From assembly GCF_933775445.1 (NCBI RefSeq), contig NC_065878.1, forward strand, positions 10,799,395 to 10,863,394: a stretch of DNA of 64,000 nucleotides, read 5' to 3'. Position numbers and translations under genes: made by a program. Under the pieces are notes generated by a model that had not been told where the DNA came from, ran no database searches, and was given only the letters and a program-made list of their open reading frames with translations. Below, piece by piece: positions 31,079 through 42,472 of the stretch; position 1 is the stretch's first letter; every line of letters starts with the position of its first letter. The DNA is from Argentina anserina. Lineage: Eukaryota; Streptophyta; Magnoliopsida; Rosales; Rosaceae.

Positions 31079-32880
31079 GTCGTTTGGCAAAAAATTAGAG
31101 AGGGATATGAATGACCCTGGATGTTGAGGGAGGATATATCGAGAGACCTTCATTAAGGAGAATCCTTTCTCTCAATTTCACCTATAGAGGCGTCACTTTG
31201 AAATTCTAAAAGCTACTCGAATCAGACTTGATTTCTCGCGATTTGATCTCCTTCAATCGCTCATTCTCAGTTGTGTTCTATACTCATGGAATTGTGTATC
31301 TCTTTGTAATCTAGGGTTCTATCGTTGAATTTGGAGTGTTCAGATCTCGAATTTGGGTGATCTATCTCATGTGTTCTTCAAACTTGTTCTGGGTTCTGGG
31401 TTTTATTGATGAGATACGAAATTTGTTTTGGGTTTCAGGGTTGTGGTAGAACGGGTCTCGAGCTTATGGATTTTTTTAATCATCAATTTATCTGTGCATA
31501 ATTTGTTGCTTATAGCCTTGAAATTTCAATCTAGTTATGAGCAGTTTATGGATGGAAAACTTCTCCTACCCTGATCTTATGTCAGGATGGTTTTGCTATA
31601 GTAGATGAAAACTATAAAGATTGGGGAGAAACAATAGAAGTTGGTTGGTTTAGGCTGTAATAATGATACCGTAAGTAGTCAAGATTGTTAAGAGTTTAAG
31701 TAGTTATAGCTCTTTAAGTGAGTGAACAAATTGGTAAAGACAAATACTTATATCTGTAAATGGGAAGGGCTGTTTTCATAATGGAGTTGCTACTTACAGT
31801 GGGCGTAGACTTTAGCTCTAGGGTTTCTGGCCTCAAAGCCCTAGGTCTAGATTGTTAACCCCAAATGATGCATGAGAAAAAGTTGGTTTTGGGGCTTCAT
31901 TGATTAGCTCTAGCACTTGGGTCTATTCATCTTTACTTCAATAAAGAAAAATGAGAGATTTGCATCTTAATTTTGTGCTAGAAGATACTTTGAACTTCAT
32001 CTCATTTCTGCATTTTTTTAGTATAATAATGAAATTGTTGATGGAATAGAATATTAAATCACACTTTAACTTTATTCTGGTATAAATCTCTAATTGAATA
32101 GAATGAATCACACTTTCATTTCAACTTCATCGTCTCGTTTTGGTGCTTTGCTACTATAAACTAGTACAAGTAACTCTCCTCTCCTAGAAAAACTAATTGT
32201 AGTTACTAGAGAAAAACCAGAATACTCCCTCCATAGTCTTTGTTTGTTCTCAGAGCATATACATACCATCTCTTTTACTATGGTTCTATAAATAATACTG
32301 TGGCTTTAAGCCCCAAGAATTGTATTGTTCTGTGGTTTACAATTGGTTATTAGTTGGGTGTCAGAGAAATGCAAGCTTATTGTTTTGTTTACAATGTTTT
32401 ATCATACCATTTAACCTTTCCAGTTAGTGTGTAGGTGTTTATACTTGATTGATAAGTGATGATTTGTGAAATCTTATCTCTTCAATAACTCTTTCTTGGA
32501 CAAAGAAATGGTGCATTTTTTTTTGCAATATATCAAGCTGTATTGGATCAGTGAAATTTTGCCAGCGTCAAGAACTGGCAGTGAGATTACTGGCTAACTT
32601 CTTGTAAATTGTTTTGGAATGATTAACTATTTAAATGTCCAGCTTCCCCTTATAAATGTGGATAGTAGGTAGTCATTCCAAGATATGATTCTTCCCCTGC
32701 TTTCTCTTTCTTATGTACAACTCATCTTTGTAATCTTTTATTAGTTTTCTTATGTTTGAAAATTACTTTGTTCTCAATTTAATCCTCTACTGAGGTTAGT
32801 AAATTGTGAAATAAACTCCATTAATTTACGCACATTTTATGTAAACCAAGCTCAATACTAACATAGTCTATTAAAACATC
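31079..32880. other. Gene-leader-like and intron-like sequence, no clear CDS
   Basis: 31200-31330 resembles a plant 5' leader (CTTCAATCGCTCATTCTCAG, TCTAGGGTTCTATCG). The following 1.5 kb is T-rich with no long frame, as in a first intron. It leads to the short ORF at 32893. A broken gene or captured 5' end is likely, identity unknown. Confidence 0.4.
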
Positions 32881-32892
32881 AATGCATACGGA

Positions 32893-33110
32893 TTGAGAAG
32901 CATGCTGGTCCTTTGTTAGAAGCTGAAGAGTTGTACAATTTAGTTGATCGTAAATTGGTGCTGAGGCCAATAGAAATCAATGAAGATGAGGTTAGAACTG
33001 TTGAAGCAACTAATGAGTGGACTGCATTTCATGATTCATTGGCAATGGATATGTTTGCTGACTATCGAAGGTATCGAGATCAACAACGCATCAAGAACAA
33101 AGAGAGGTGA
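32893..33110 (+). pseudogene. Unrecognised exon-like ORF, possible HARBI1-type C-terminus
   Basis: An open stretch reading KHAGPLLEAEELYNLVDR then LVLRPIEINEDEV and ending EWTAFHDSLAMDMFADYR, a basic end and TGA. Codon use and amino-acid balance look real. The EWTxFxxxLAxxMFxxYR pattern is reminiscent of C-termini of plant HARBI1/ALP1-like proteins, but this is weak. A possible acceptor AG lies just before AAGCATGC. It has no recognisable upstream exon; its neighbour is a Harbinger element, which may or may not be related. Confidence 0.35.
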
Positions 33111-34359
33111 AGCCATAATTTTCTTATAGATGTTAAATTCTAACTATGAAAATTCAATTGTTGAGTTCTTCACTTCTTCAAATTTATGGTGTTATTAATG
33201 CCATTTTGCCCTTCATTTTAGTAAAAGAAAAGGCTTTTTTTCCATTTTAATGGGAGTTTAGAAATTAACTGATAGTAATTGGTGTAATTTGAAATTTAAT
33301 GGGTATTTGAAATTTTCTTCATTTACAGTCTAATTGGTGAAAAAATATTTAATTAATTATGATAGTTATAGAGAAAAGTAAAAAAAAGATTAATAATGTC
33401 AAAAGAAAAGAAAATAAATAAATGGGTCGTGCTTTGTTATGGCCGGGCCGGTCCCGGGCCTTCAAATCCTTAAACAAAAAAACCCGAAAACCCGGGACAT
33501 TGGGTGTCATTATGTAATTGGCTTTTGTAAGTGATCTTAAACTTATAGAATAGATACAATAACACTGGAACATAACCAAAAACAGAGTTAGGCTCGGAAA
33601 ACCGGACGAGCTCGGCCCAGATGATATCGGTCCGGGTTTTACCCGGGCCCTGCAATTAACTGACCCGGACCCTGATTTTTTAAGAACAAAACCCGGCCCG
33701 TCATACTACAACCGGGTCGGACCCGGACCAGGGCCCTGAAAAAAATAACCCGGACTGAACCCGCGCCCAGCCCTATCATCACGTTCTCATCATCACGATA
33801 GTATACAACAGAAATTAAGCAACCAACAAGAAAAAAAAAACACATTTCGGTTACAAAAGAATGCTGAAGTCATGGAAATTCCCTTGAATAAATGAGACTA
33901 GCAATAAGCCAATAACCATCATTAAGAATAGCAATCACAAGAACCAAGCAAAAAAAGGGAAGTCAAATTTCAAGAAGACAGTCAGGAACATAAATCCTTG
34001 CTGTAAAGATACATATGCATATTGGAACGAAATGAGAACTATGTCAACAAACATTATGCCCAATCTTTGGAATGAACTCAAAGTTTTCCATTTTCGTAAA
34101 CTCAAATCTCCCGACCTTGCATATGCACAGATAAGCGTCAGCCACGACACTAATTTCTCTCAGTCAATTCATCGAACACCCACCCGAGTCAGTGTCTAGT
34201 GTGGTTAATCTAGAAAACTCAACTTTTGCAATTAATATTCCAATTTTGCTGATGTGGCCTCTCATGGGTCATTTGATCTTCAGTTAATGGTGAGTATTAA
34301 AAATCAAGGATAGACAATGCCCAAATAGAGCAAAGGAGAGGATCCTAATCCAATGTGAA
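33111..34359. other. No gene; contains a GC-rich MITE-like piece
   Basis: AT-rich sequence around a GC-rich segment at 33424-33776. The minus-strand ORFs at 33349-33845 are by-products of its GGCCCGG strings. 34150-34359 may be an extension of the RLP upstream block but is too diverged to say. Confidence 0.45.
33424..33776. mobile_element. hAT-like GC-rich MITE, one end missing
   Basis: The right end reads CGCGCCCAGCCCTA, the reverse of the TAGGGCTGGGCGCG end typical of one hAT MITE family. Many CCCGG, GGGCCC and ACCCGGAC motifs lie inside. No matching left terminus or target duplication was found. Confidence 0.45.
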
Positions 34360-35044
34360 ATGATCGGTAAGCTTATGGTGATAGTCTAACAAAGATTCTG
34401 CACTCTCTGCTGAAAGTTGCAAGGAGATTTAAGAGAATTAAAGGTTCCAATTTGGTTGCATGTCATTAGAGATTCCATCATATATTCCTAATCAATGTCT
34501 TTTTCGTTGACTTCAAACTGAAAGAGTAGTTAACTATTTCGAACCAATTTATCTAGTGAATCTTTATTGCTTGATCTAGCTCCAACCATTTTCCTGATCT
34601 TTATTAGTTATTCTACATGAAAGCCAGTGTGTTAAATCACCGATTTGTCTTGAATACCCGAGTGCAGACATGGTTCCCTAGTACGGAAATGCACTCATCT
34701 TATAACTAGGTTAGTTTCCCCATTTCATACGTATTACGCTTCACTCATCTTGTGTTCGTGTGACAGAAATTTCTAATTTGACAAAGTCCACTTTCTATTT
34801 GGAATGGTCGAGTGCCGGTCTTGATCTGTGCCCACTCAAAATGACAGTAATTGCTTTTAATGTCTCGAGTGCCGGTCTTGAGCCTCTTTTTCTGAAAAAA
34901 GGAAAAAAAAAATACAATGTTACATTTTTCATGATCATACATTCATACCCTGTATTTGTACAATTACACAATATAGAAATGGTTATTGACTTGGTTGATC
35001 AAGGACAATTAAGTGGAGTCTATAAGTACCTCCTTACCTTTAAT
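34360..35044 (+). promoter_or_regulatory. RLP upstream block, copy B
   Basis: Aligned by eye with copy A at 4.45-5.0 kb and copy C at 45.3 kb. Landmarks are GTAAGCTTATGGTGATAGTC, GTTGCAAGGAGAT, GATTCCATCATATATTCCTA, GCTTGATCTAGCTCCAACCA, GAAAGCCAGTGTGTTAAATC and ATACCCGAGTGCAGACATGG. A TATAAGTA motif lies at 35021-35028, close to the start codon at 35045. It directly precedes the RLP signal-peptide codons, which makes its identity as an RLP promoter the clearest of the three copies. Confidence 0.65.
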
Positions 35045-35090
35045 ATGGCTTCTCTCAAATTAAGCATAATACACAGGGTATCATCTCTGT

Positions 35091-38000
35091 TAGTGTTAGG
35101 CGGGCGCCTAGGTGCTAGGAGGTCACCCACCACCACGCTTTTTGGCTCGGCGGACATCTGTGACGTTTTGTAAATTAGGTGACCGCCTATGCGATCTTAG
35201 GTAGTTCTAAGCAGCCATATTCAGTTCTAGGCGGTCAACTATGTAATAACCCGAATTTTTAGAAACTAAATGTCGAGTATTTTTAAAGTGTTAAACTTAT
35301 GAAATTAATTCAAGACGACAATTGGAGGTTTGCGACATTTCGAAACGAAAACGGAAACGTTCTCGGATCGTTTAATTAGAAAACGTAACGTTACCGCAAC
35401 GTATAGATCGACTTTTATTCCGTCACTCGGTTGCGAAAACTTCCATCATGAAAGTCGTAGAGCTCATCGATACGAATTCATGGACACATCATGCGTTCGA
35501 ATCGGACGTCGGACGCGAAAGTTATTAACGTCGGAAGCTCGGGTACTGTTCACCCAACCCAAAAACCTTCTCCGGCCGATTTCTCCACCATCCGACGTCG
35601 CCTCGTGTCGTGCCACCTATTAAACTGACGGGCTCGACGATCTCCATCTTTTGGGCTACGCCTTGCACTCCGGCGACAACCACACACGGCGTAGCAACCG
35701 CCGGAAGTTACTGCAGTGTCGACGCCGCCTCCTCCGGCCACCATAGCTCGAGATTCTTGGGGGGTTTTGCTTGTCTCAGTCCCAGCAACATTCCCACAAA
35801 AGGAATCGAGCCAAATCGAAGTGTAAGTACCCTAATCAAAATTTCAATTTTCTAGGGTTTGTGAATAGTACCGAATTTATGTTCTTCGTTGTTTGGACTG
35901 TTTAGGCTCTGATTTAGACCTTGGTGTCAACTAGGAAGTTGTTGGAAATATTGTTTAGGTTGTGGTGGTGAAATTTGGTGATGATTGGTGGCGGTCGGTG
36001 TACAGTAACGCCGCATGAATAGTAACTGTGAATAGTGATCTGTAACAGCAACTGTGAATAGTGATCTGTAAAAGTAAATGTGAACAGTGGTATGGTAAAA
36101 CAGTAATTATGAACAGTGTTTTGGTAAAACAGGACCTGCGAACAGTGGTTAGTAAAAAACAGTTATTAGTAAACATGAACAGTGTTCCGTGAACAATGTT
36201 TTATGAACAACATTTAGCTGTGCTGAACTCGTCACCTGATATTTTAAGTATCATTTTCTAAGGATTTATCGTGCTATTCGGTGACTGACGAAACGAGTGA
36301 GGAAATTACTTTCAGGGTCGTGGAAGTTGCACGCAGGAAAAAAGGTGAGTAAAATCTCACATATTTACGAATCTACCCTTGTGGAGATTCAGGATTTTAC
36401 AAAAGTTTTTAATATTGAATTACGACATGTATACGATATAGTGGATTACATATATATTGTATAAATGGTAATAAGTACATATATATATAGTTTGCTATAT
36501 TATATATTGTTATGAATTCATTGAAATTGGTCATTTCGATGATGAGAATTAAATATTGAGCATGTGATTTGATTTTTGTACAATAAGATGTGTGATTATC
36601 GTACGTGGTTTTAACATGAGTTTGTTAAAATGTTTTGTCTTCGGACGAGTTTTTGTCTTCGGACGTGTTTATGAAATATGACATGTATATGATATAATGG
36701 ATTATATATATATTGTATAAATGGTAAATATGTACATATATATATATATAGTTTGGTATATAATATACTGTTATGATTTTATCGTGATTTATGTCATTTT
36801 GATGACGAGATTTATATATCGAGCATGTGATTTTGATTTGTACAATATGATGTGAGATTATTGTACGTGATTTTAACATGGAGATTGTTAAAATGTTGAT
36901 TTGTCTTCGGACTTGATTTGGTACAATATGATGTGAGATTATTGTACGTGTTTGGCAAGTCGGAACCTAGCCTTTGGCCGGGCGAAAGTTACGATACAGT
37001 TAGAGCTCTAGTCTGTCTGCCAGAGTCTTGCATGTGAGGTAACGGGTGGTTATCTGCTCATGAGTACTCATATTTTTGGATATTTGGTAGCGGGTGGTTG
37101 CCCAATATCGGCGGTGTATTACGAGAGGGGTAACAGATGTGTACCAGCGTTCTTGGTACCCGTATTATAAATGCATTTGGATAACTAGAAGGGTTACTTA
37201 ATTTCTCATGAGCGCTTCTTTTCATATTTCTTTGGGACAACCAGATGGGCCGTCCATTCACTCATGAGTGCATTTATATTTGTTTGATTTGTGGATTTTC
37301 GTATATATATTAATATGCGAGTTATATTTTCATTTTACTCATACGAGCTATAAAGCTTACCGGGTTTGTGTTTACAATCCCGGTGCACCAATTCGATGGT
37401 GTACTGGATAACTCCGCAGGTGTGGATTAGCGGGAATTGACGGACCGTTCAGAGGACTTGAAGTCATTTATCTCCAGCTTGTGTGAGGATTTTGTGTGAC
37501 TATCTTGTGAGGTTGTTGTGAGGATTATACATTTCCATTTGTTATAATGTTGAATTATAATTTGGTTTGTAATAATCGGTTTGACTGAGTTGTATTTTGA
37601 ACTCAGAGATGATCCGCTGTGGCATTTTAAATGATTTCGATTTCATCGAGATTGTTTGGTGTTTAACGACTTTGAAATTTTGAGTTTTTAAGCTTGAAAT
37701 TTTGGGGTCGTTACAAACTATCATTTGACATTAAAAAAAACCTAAAAGATGCCGCATCTCTCACTCTTTGTCACTTTTCTGAAAAATGAATCTCATTAGC
37801 AGAAGAAGAGGAAATAGATGTGAATATTGAGTTGAGTCTGATACTGAATGAGTTCGGAAATAATTTTGGAGAGGAAGAACTTGAGATTTAATATTATTGC
37901 ATTTGTTTTATTATTTATCTTTGCTTCTAATATTTTATATAGATTTTCTATTTAAGTTATTGTGAATTTAGATTATTTTAAGTATTTTTGAAATTAATAT

Positions 38001-38155
38001 TAAGCATTATTATATATTTTAATCATTAAAATAATTTAAATATATTTATATAAATAAATATTTAATAATTCGAAACTGCCTAGACGCAGTCTAATCATCT
38101 AGGCGCTAGGAGGTGACTATCCGTCTGCATACCGACTAGCGCTTTTTAGAACTTA
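35091..38155. mobile_element. hAT element in the RLP locus 2 signal peptide, itself hosting a solo LTR
   Basis: Perfect 8-bp target duplication ATCTCTGT (35083-35090, 38156-38163). Ends TAGTGTTAGGCGGGCGCC and (reversed right end) TAAGTTCTAAAAAGCGCTAG are imperfect inverted repeats with CTAGGCGCTAGG motifs near both ends (35110, 38098), a common plant hAT MITE style. Without the nested LTR it is about 0.6 kb and non-coding. Confidence 0.88.
35242..37715 (+). mobile_element. Solo LTR, Gypsy type, 2.47 kb
   Basis: Begins TGTAATAACCCGAATTTT and ends TTTGGGGTCGTTACA, with a perfect 5-bp duplication AACTA (35237-35241, 37716-37720). No internal domain, so it is a recombined solo LTR. Inside are GTGAACAGT-type short repeats (about 36000-36200), a duplicated AAATGGTAA...TATATAGTTTG(C/G)TATAT block (36460-36770) and GGGTTTGTGTTTACAATCCC then CGGTGCACC near 37370. 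The ORFs on both strands within it are not genes. Confidence 0.92.
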
Positions 38156-38450
38156 ATCTCTGTGCTTAAATATTGTATTTATCTATATCCTTTCAGCAAT
38201 TGTCTTGTTCCATCTTGAGGTGGCCAACTCTTCGCGGTCAATTACTCCCAGTTGCCATGATGACGAGTACTTATCCAAAGATTATTTCATGGAAACCAGA
38301 CACCAATTGTTGCTCAGGGAGTGAATGGTGTAGAGTGTGATGAGGAGACTGGTCATCACGTGATTGGACTTGATCTTAGTGGTAGTTTTCTCTATGCATG
38401 GCTCGATCAACTCTAACAGCCCCTCTTCCGCCTATGCAAATTAATGTAGT

Positions 38451-39358
38451 CAAGAAGTATTTCTTGGAATAATTTCGAGAGTGTTCTACTGGCTTTCATC
38501 TTACTAATGGTGCAATATAGAATCCTTTTAGAAGGCATCTTTATCGAAAGACTTACTTGCATTCACATATCCCATAACCTGGCATACCCCCACCCCCACC
38601 CCCACAAATATGAGCTTCAATAACACTATATTTTGAGTCCTGGCAATTCATCAAACATCGTCCCTGCACAATCTATTAATCTATTATCCCAAATTTCACA
38701 AGAAATAATTTTATAGGAGTAGAGTCAGTAGACAAACACAAGCACAAGTGCACAGCCCAGTGTTTGTAATAAAGGCATGACACTAGAATTGTTGTGCTTC
38801 CCAAAATACTATTGCCCTGTTTTACAATGCCCAGTTTTATAATTTTATTCAACGTCCAAACCTGAAGTCTTCATAACATGACATCGATCAAAGAATGACC
38901 TATTGGGCTTTTATGTAACTATGATATCGTCCATATGTACCATATCCACACTGATGTACTGATTCTTTCTCATTCGTATCTCTCCTATCCTTGCAGTACA
39001 CAGCTACTCGCGACCATTCTAATTCTTGGCATTTCATCGTTATCAACCAAACAGTCGACAGATACAAGCACACAATCCAGTGATAGGATAACATGACGCT
39101 AAACTGAATTGCTGTGCTTCCCAAAAGATTTCATTAGCTGTACAAAAAGAAAAAAGACTTCAAAGAGTTAAGGTCACGTGGCTGGCAATTGGCGCCCCTT
39201 CTAAGCCATATGCACATTTGGATTGTTTGCTTGTTGCCTTTGATCATGAGGTGTTCTGGATAGTCAAAGTTGAATTCGAAAGAAGGCCAAAATGGAACAT
39301 TTTTACGTCATAGACTATTTAAGATTTTAAGTTGTATATGATAACATTCATGGATTAT
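38451..39358. other. No gene; imperfect duplication and a C-rich run
   Basis: An imperfect duplication of about 80 bp lies at 38726-38806 and 39051-39126 (both end TGTGCTTCCCAAAA), about 320 bp apart. A (CCCCCA)n run is at 38588-38606. No coding frame was recognised on either strand. Confidence 0.5.
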
Positions 39359-39519
39359 TGAAAAAATAAAAAGCAGAATTGTAAAAGAAACGCAGCAAAA
39401 GACTGAGGAATACATATTGTATTTCACTATGTTTTGGAATAAAGTACATCATAAATTATATTGGGAAAATAGAACAATATAAATGAAATGACAAATCTAC
39501 CCATACTCTATGGTTAACA
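39359..39519 (-). repeat. Left LTR of the small LTR element
   Basis: 161 bp, roughly 92 percent like its partner by eye, so this insertion is older than the Copia element at 8.5 kb. Confidence 0.8.
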
Positions 39520-40284
39520 CTCCCCCTCAACCATATGCTCAGTAATTACCAAGCATAATGGTTGACGCAAGTACACAATCAAAACAAGCACAATTACAAG
39601 ATGCAGAACAATTTTCAGAATAAGAACATCCCAAATCAACACCCAACATCCCCGTAGCAATACGAGCACATCCACAAATCTTGTCGGCATTAGCAATAGA
39701 ACGCAATGGCAATAAACAATGGATGACCAGCTTAGAAATCTCATATGAACAAGAACTGAATCTTTTTCAACGCTCAACATATTCAACATTAGTGGCCAAG
39801 TCACTAGCAGTAGCAAGTCAAGCTTCAATGCGAATGTAAACATACTCACTCTGAACTTGTAGACAATAATCAGTTGTAGGAGAAAACAAGAGCATCTATA
39901 ACCATGGACAAATCAGCTTTCATTTGCATATCACTCAAATGTCCAGAGGATAGGAAATACAACTAGAATTGTATATGAAGCACAATGGACAAATATACCA
40001 AGGTAGAGTTAAGAAGCAGCATGCAAGAACAAGATAAACACTGTAGCTATTGTCACCCATAACCAAAAGTAAGATTAGAACATCCACACTAGAGTCAAGA
40101 CTACTATAACTTCATAATCCTCCAACATAACTCTACTAACATCAACTAATAAGACCTTCAACTCTTTTGTATCACCACAATACAAAAACATCTCAGCTGC
40201 TGCATGATTGTCTCCATTCATCTCTCATTATTTTATTTTATTTTGACTCACTGCACCATACATTTTTTTTCTTCATCCACATCT

Positions 40285-40495
40285 ACGCAAAGGCAACTAC
40301 CTCCATCCTCATGTACATAGAGGCCACTACCTCCATCTACATCTACATAGAGACCACTACCTACAAATACACTACACGAAGGCCACTACCTCCGATTGCA
40401 CTGCACATAGGCCACTACCTCTAATTGCACACACTACACGAAGGTCACTACCTCCGATTGCAATGCACGGAGGCCACTACCTCTAATAGCACATC
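40285..40495. repeat. Minisatellite, about 31-bp unit, seven copies
   Basis: Unit built around GGCCACTACCTCC(G/A)ATTGCACTACACGAA with substitutions, inside the small LTR element. It leaves a plus-strand frame open (40167-40775 in two parts), which I attribute to the repeat. Confidence 0.8.
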
Positions 40496-41193
40496 ATTAG
40501 TTTTTGTTATACAGAAGCCAGAAAATAACAATTTGGTAGTAGGAAAACACAAACAACAGCAATCAACCGTATGTCACCGAAATTCATCACTTTGCAATCA
40601 ATACAGAAAAACTGAAAATCTCTCCCAATTATATATACCAACTAGCAAAGGAAATCACAGCATCAAACTGAAATTGACATCATTGCACCTCCAATTCCAC
40701 AATTCAAGTACTAGAAGCATAAAATTGGGAAGAGATTACCAAATTAGAGAAGAACCTGATGTAAGTAGGGGTTGAGGCACATGAGAATCGAGCCACAGAG
40801 TAACGCTGACAAGAGTTTGATGACGAACTAAACCCATGTGAGCACACTTCATCACCCCTATATCTCCTCTTCTACTACTGCCCCCATCAATTGCAATTAG
40901 AGCAGACGCTGATTTCATTGATAGATCATAGGAAAACATCTCTCAAAATAAACACAACCATTATATAGAGACATACAATCCATTCTGGGACTTGGCCATC
41001 GACCCATTGAACCAGTCCAAAAACAAAAGAAAATATATCTGCGTCATTTTGACTGCGACTTCAACTTTGATGTAAAGAAAAATGGAAAACTGATGCAGCA
41101 AGGCAGAGCAATCCAAATTCAGAAATAGATTCCATGGACCAAGTAATAGTAGTGCCAAATCAGAAAAAATACCATATGTTCCCCATACTCTAT

Positions 41194-41355
41194 TGTACAA
41201 AATAAAGAGCAGAATTGTAAAAGAAACGCAGCAAAAGACTGAGGACTACATCTTGTATTTCACTATATTTTGGAATAGAGTACATCACAGATTATATAGG
41301 GAAAATAGAACAATATAAATGAAATGACAAATCTACCCATACTCTATAGTTAACC
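41194..41355 (-). repeat. Right LTR of the small LTR element
   Basis: Direct repeat partner of 39359-39519. Confidence 0.78.
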
Positions 41356-41389
41356 GTATACATTTGAATCCCAGAGAAGGAACAAATGG

Positions 41390-41560
41390 TAGAAAAGATG
41401 GAATCTGTAACAGTAATTGCCAATTTGCAGTTATTAAAAGGCATAAACTAGTTGCATTTACCAACGGAAGTGGAGGACAAACATATAATCAACATATTAC
41501 TTTTTGTACATAACTGAACAACTAGAACAGTGAGAATTGAGAACTTCTCTATCACATTTT
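41390..41560 (+). promoter_or_regulatory. RLP upstream block, copy C, distal part
   Basis: Resembles 4204-4370: ATCTGTAACAGTAATTGCCAA versus ATCGGTAACAATAATTGCAA, then TAGTTGCATTTACCAACGGAA, GGACAAACATATAATCAACATA and ACTGAACAACTA. The block is interrupted by the hairpin MITE and a solo LTR and resumes at 45190. Confidence 0.5.
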
Positions 41561-41835
41561 CTAACGTGGAATGAAATTAAGAATTGAATAATTGATTACG
41601 GGATAAGAGAATTTTGTAGTTTACTAACACATAGGAAACTTATAATGAAATGAATGTGGGTTTCACTTCTCATTAAGAGTCGATTTCTGTCAAAACCCCT
41701 AACTTGATATCCAAAGGGGGAAGTGGATATCAGAATCAATTTCTCAATCAGTTTGGGTATTAATTTTTGTTATCTAAACTATCATAATTTAATTGAGAAT
41801 ATTTCCGGATTGAGATATATATATATATACATATA

Positions 41836-42199
41836 CAGTCCATATCCAGAGTGAAGTTCCAATTTTGACGCACTTTTCGGTCAATTTTTTTCACCATAAG
41901 CGATTCAATATTTAGGTATGCTATTCAAGATCATCTCTACAAAATTTCATCTAATTCGGACATCGTTAATGTATTGAAATTAGATTAAATCAATGAATGA
42001 ATTAAAACTGTTCAACGTGAACCGTTAGTATAAATCTCAATTTTGAAAGCTCAAACAGATGAAACTTTGTAGAGATGATCTTGAATAGCATACCTAAATA
42101 TTGAATCGCTTATGGTGAAAACAATTGACCGAAAAGTGTGTCAAAATTGGAACTTCACTCTATAATTTCAGAGTGAAGCTTCACTCTGAATAGTGACTG
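41836..42199. mobile_element. Fold-back MITE with inverted arms of about 95 bp
   Basis: Ends CAGTC and GACTG. The left arm 41848-41943 (AGAGTGAAGTTCCAATTTTG, CACTTTTCGGTCAATTTTTT, GATTCAATATTTAGGTATGC) is the near-perfect reverse complement of 42053-42153, with only a few mismatches. The loop is about 110 bp. It is flanked by TATA-rich DNA on both sides, so a TA or longer TA-rich target duplication cannot be delimited. No coding capacity. The transcript would fold into a long hairpin. Confidence 0.88.
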
Positions 42200-42472
42200 T
42201 ATATATCTGTATATATATATTTATATAGTATTGTTCAAACCCGCAAATAAACAATCACATATATTCTACGGAATTACTTTAGGTCAGTTTTTCTTTTTCT
42301 TTAATAATATTCTCCATTTTGTTCTTTTATTTATAAACTTTATGATCGATAAGTGAAATTTAGTTGGAATTTGATTTATCCTATTGGGTATTAAAGGAAA
42401 AGAAAATTGGTGTAGTGACATTTATATGTTGTTTTGATGGTAAAAATTGGTGTAGGCGTGTAGCACAGTAGC

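Larger units (their letters stand above)
35045..38450 (+). pseudogene. RLP locus 2, N-terminus split by a hAT element
   Basis: The ATG at 35045 opens MASLKLSIIHRVSSL and is cut by the hAT insertion at codon 15. After the element, and dropping one target copy, the same frame continues from 38164 with CLNIVFIYILSAIVLFH, LEVANSSRSITPSCHDDEYL, a classic RLP signal peptide and start of the mature protein. The next part (QGVNGVECDEETG, HVIGLDLSGSFLY) is in shifted frames with a deletion of the expected LQFK-rich stretch. Homology ends about 38440 (NSPSSAYAN-like). Only the first 100 or so codons remain. It is a paralogue of locus 1 in the same orientation. Confidence 0.85.
39359..41355 (-). mobile_element. 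Small non-autonomous LTR element (TRIM/Copia-like)
   Basis: Direct repeats at 39359-39519 and about 41194-41355 (161-162 bp) share AGCAGAATTGTAAAAGAAAC, GCAGCAAAAGACTGAGGA, TGTATTTCACTAT and a 25-bp stretch ending CTACCCATACTCTAT. On the minus strand the LTR starts TGTTAACC directly after the purine tract GAGGGGGAG, so orientation is minus. The interior is about 1.67 kb with no pol motifs and holds a minisatellite. A primer-binding site and target duplication could not be confirmed; the right LTR end has CA changed to CC. Confidence 0.78.

Noticed and set aside
35242..37715. Small ORFs at 35330-35855 and elsewhere in the solo LTR as genes
   Set aside because: They lie within an LTR bounded by perfect TSDs and show no domain features.
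39514..39849. 111-codon minus-strand ORF as a Copia RNase H tail
   Set aside because: Position before the purine tract suggested it, but no Copia RNase H motifs could be read in any frame.
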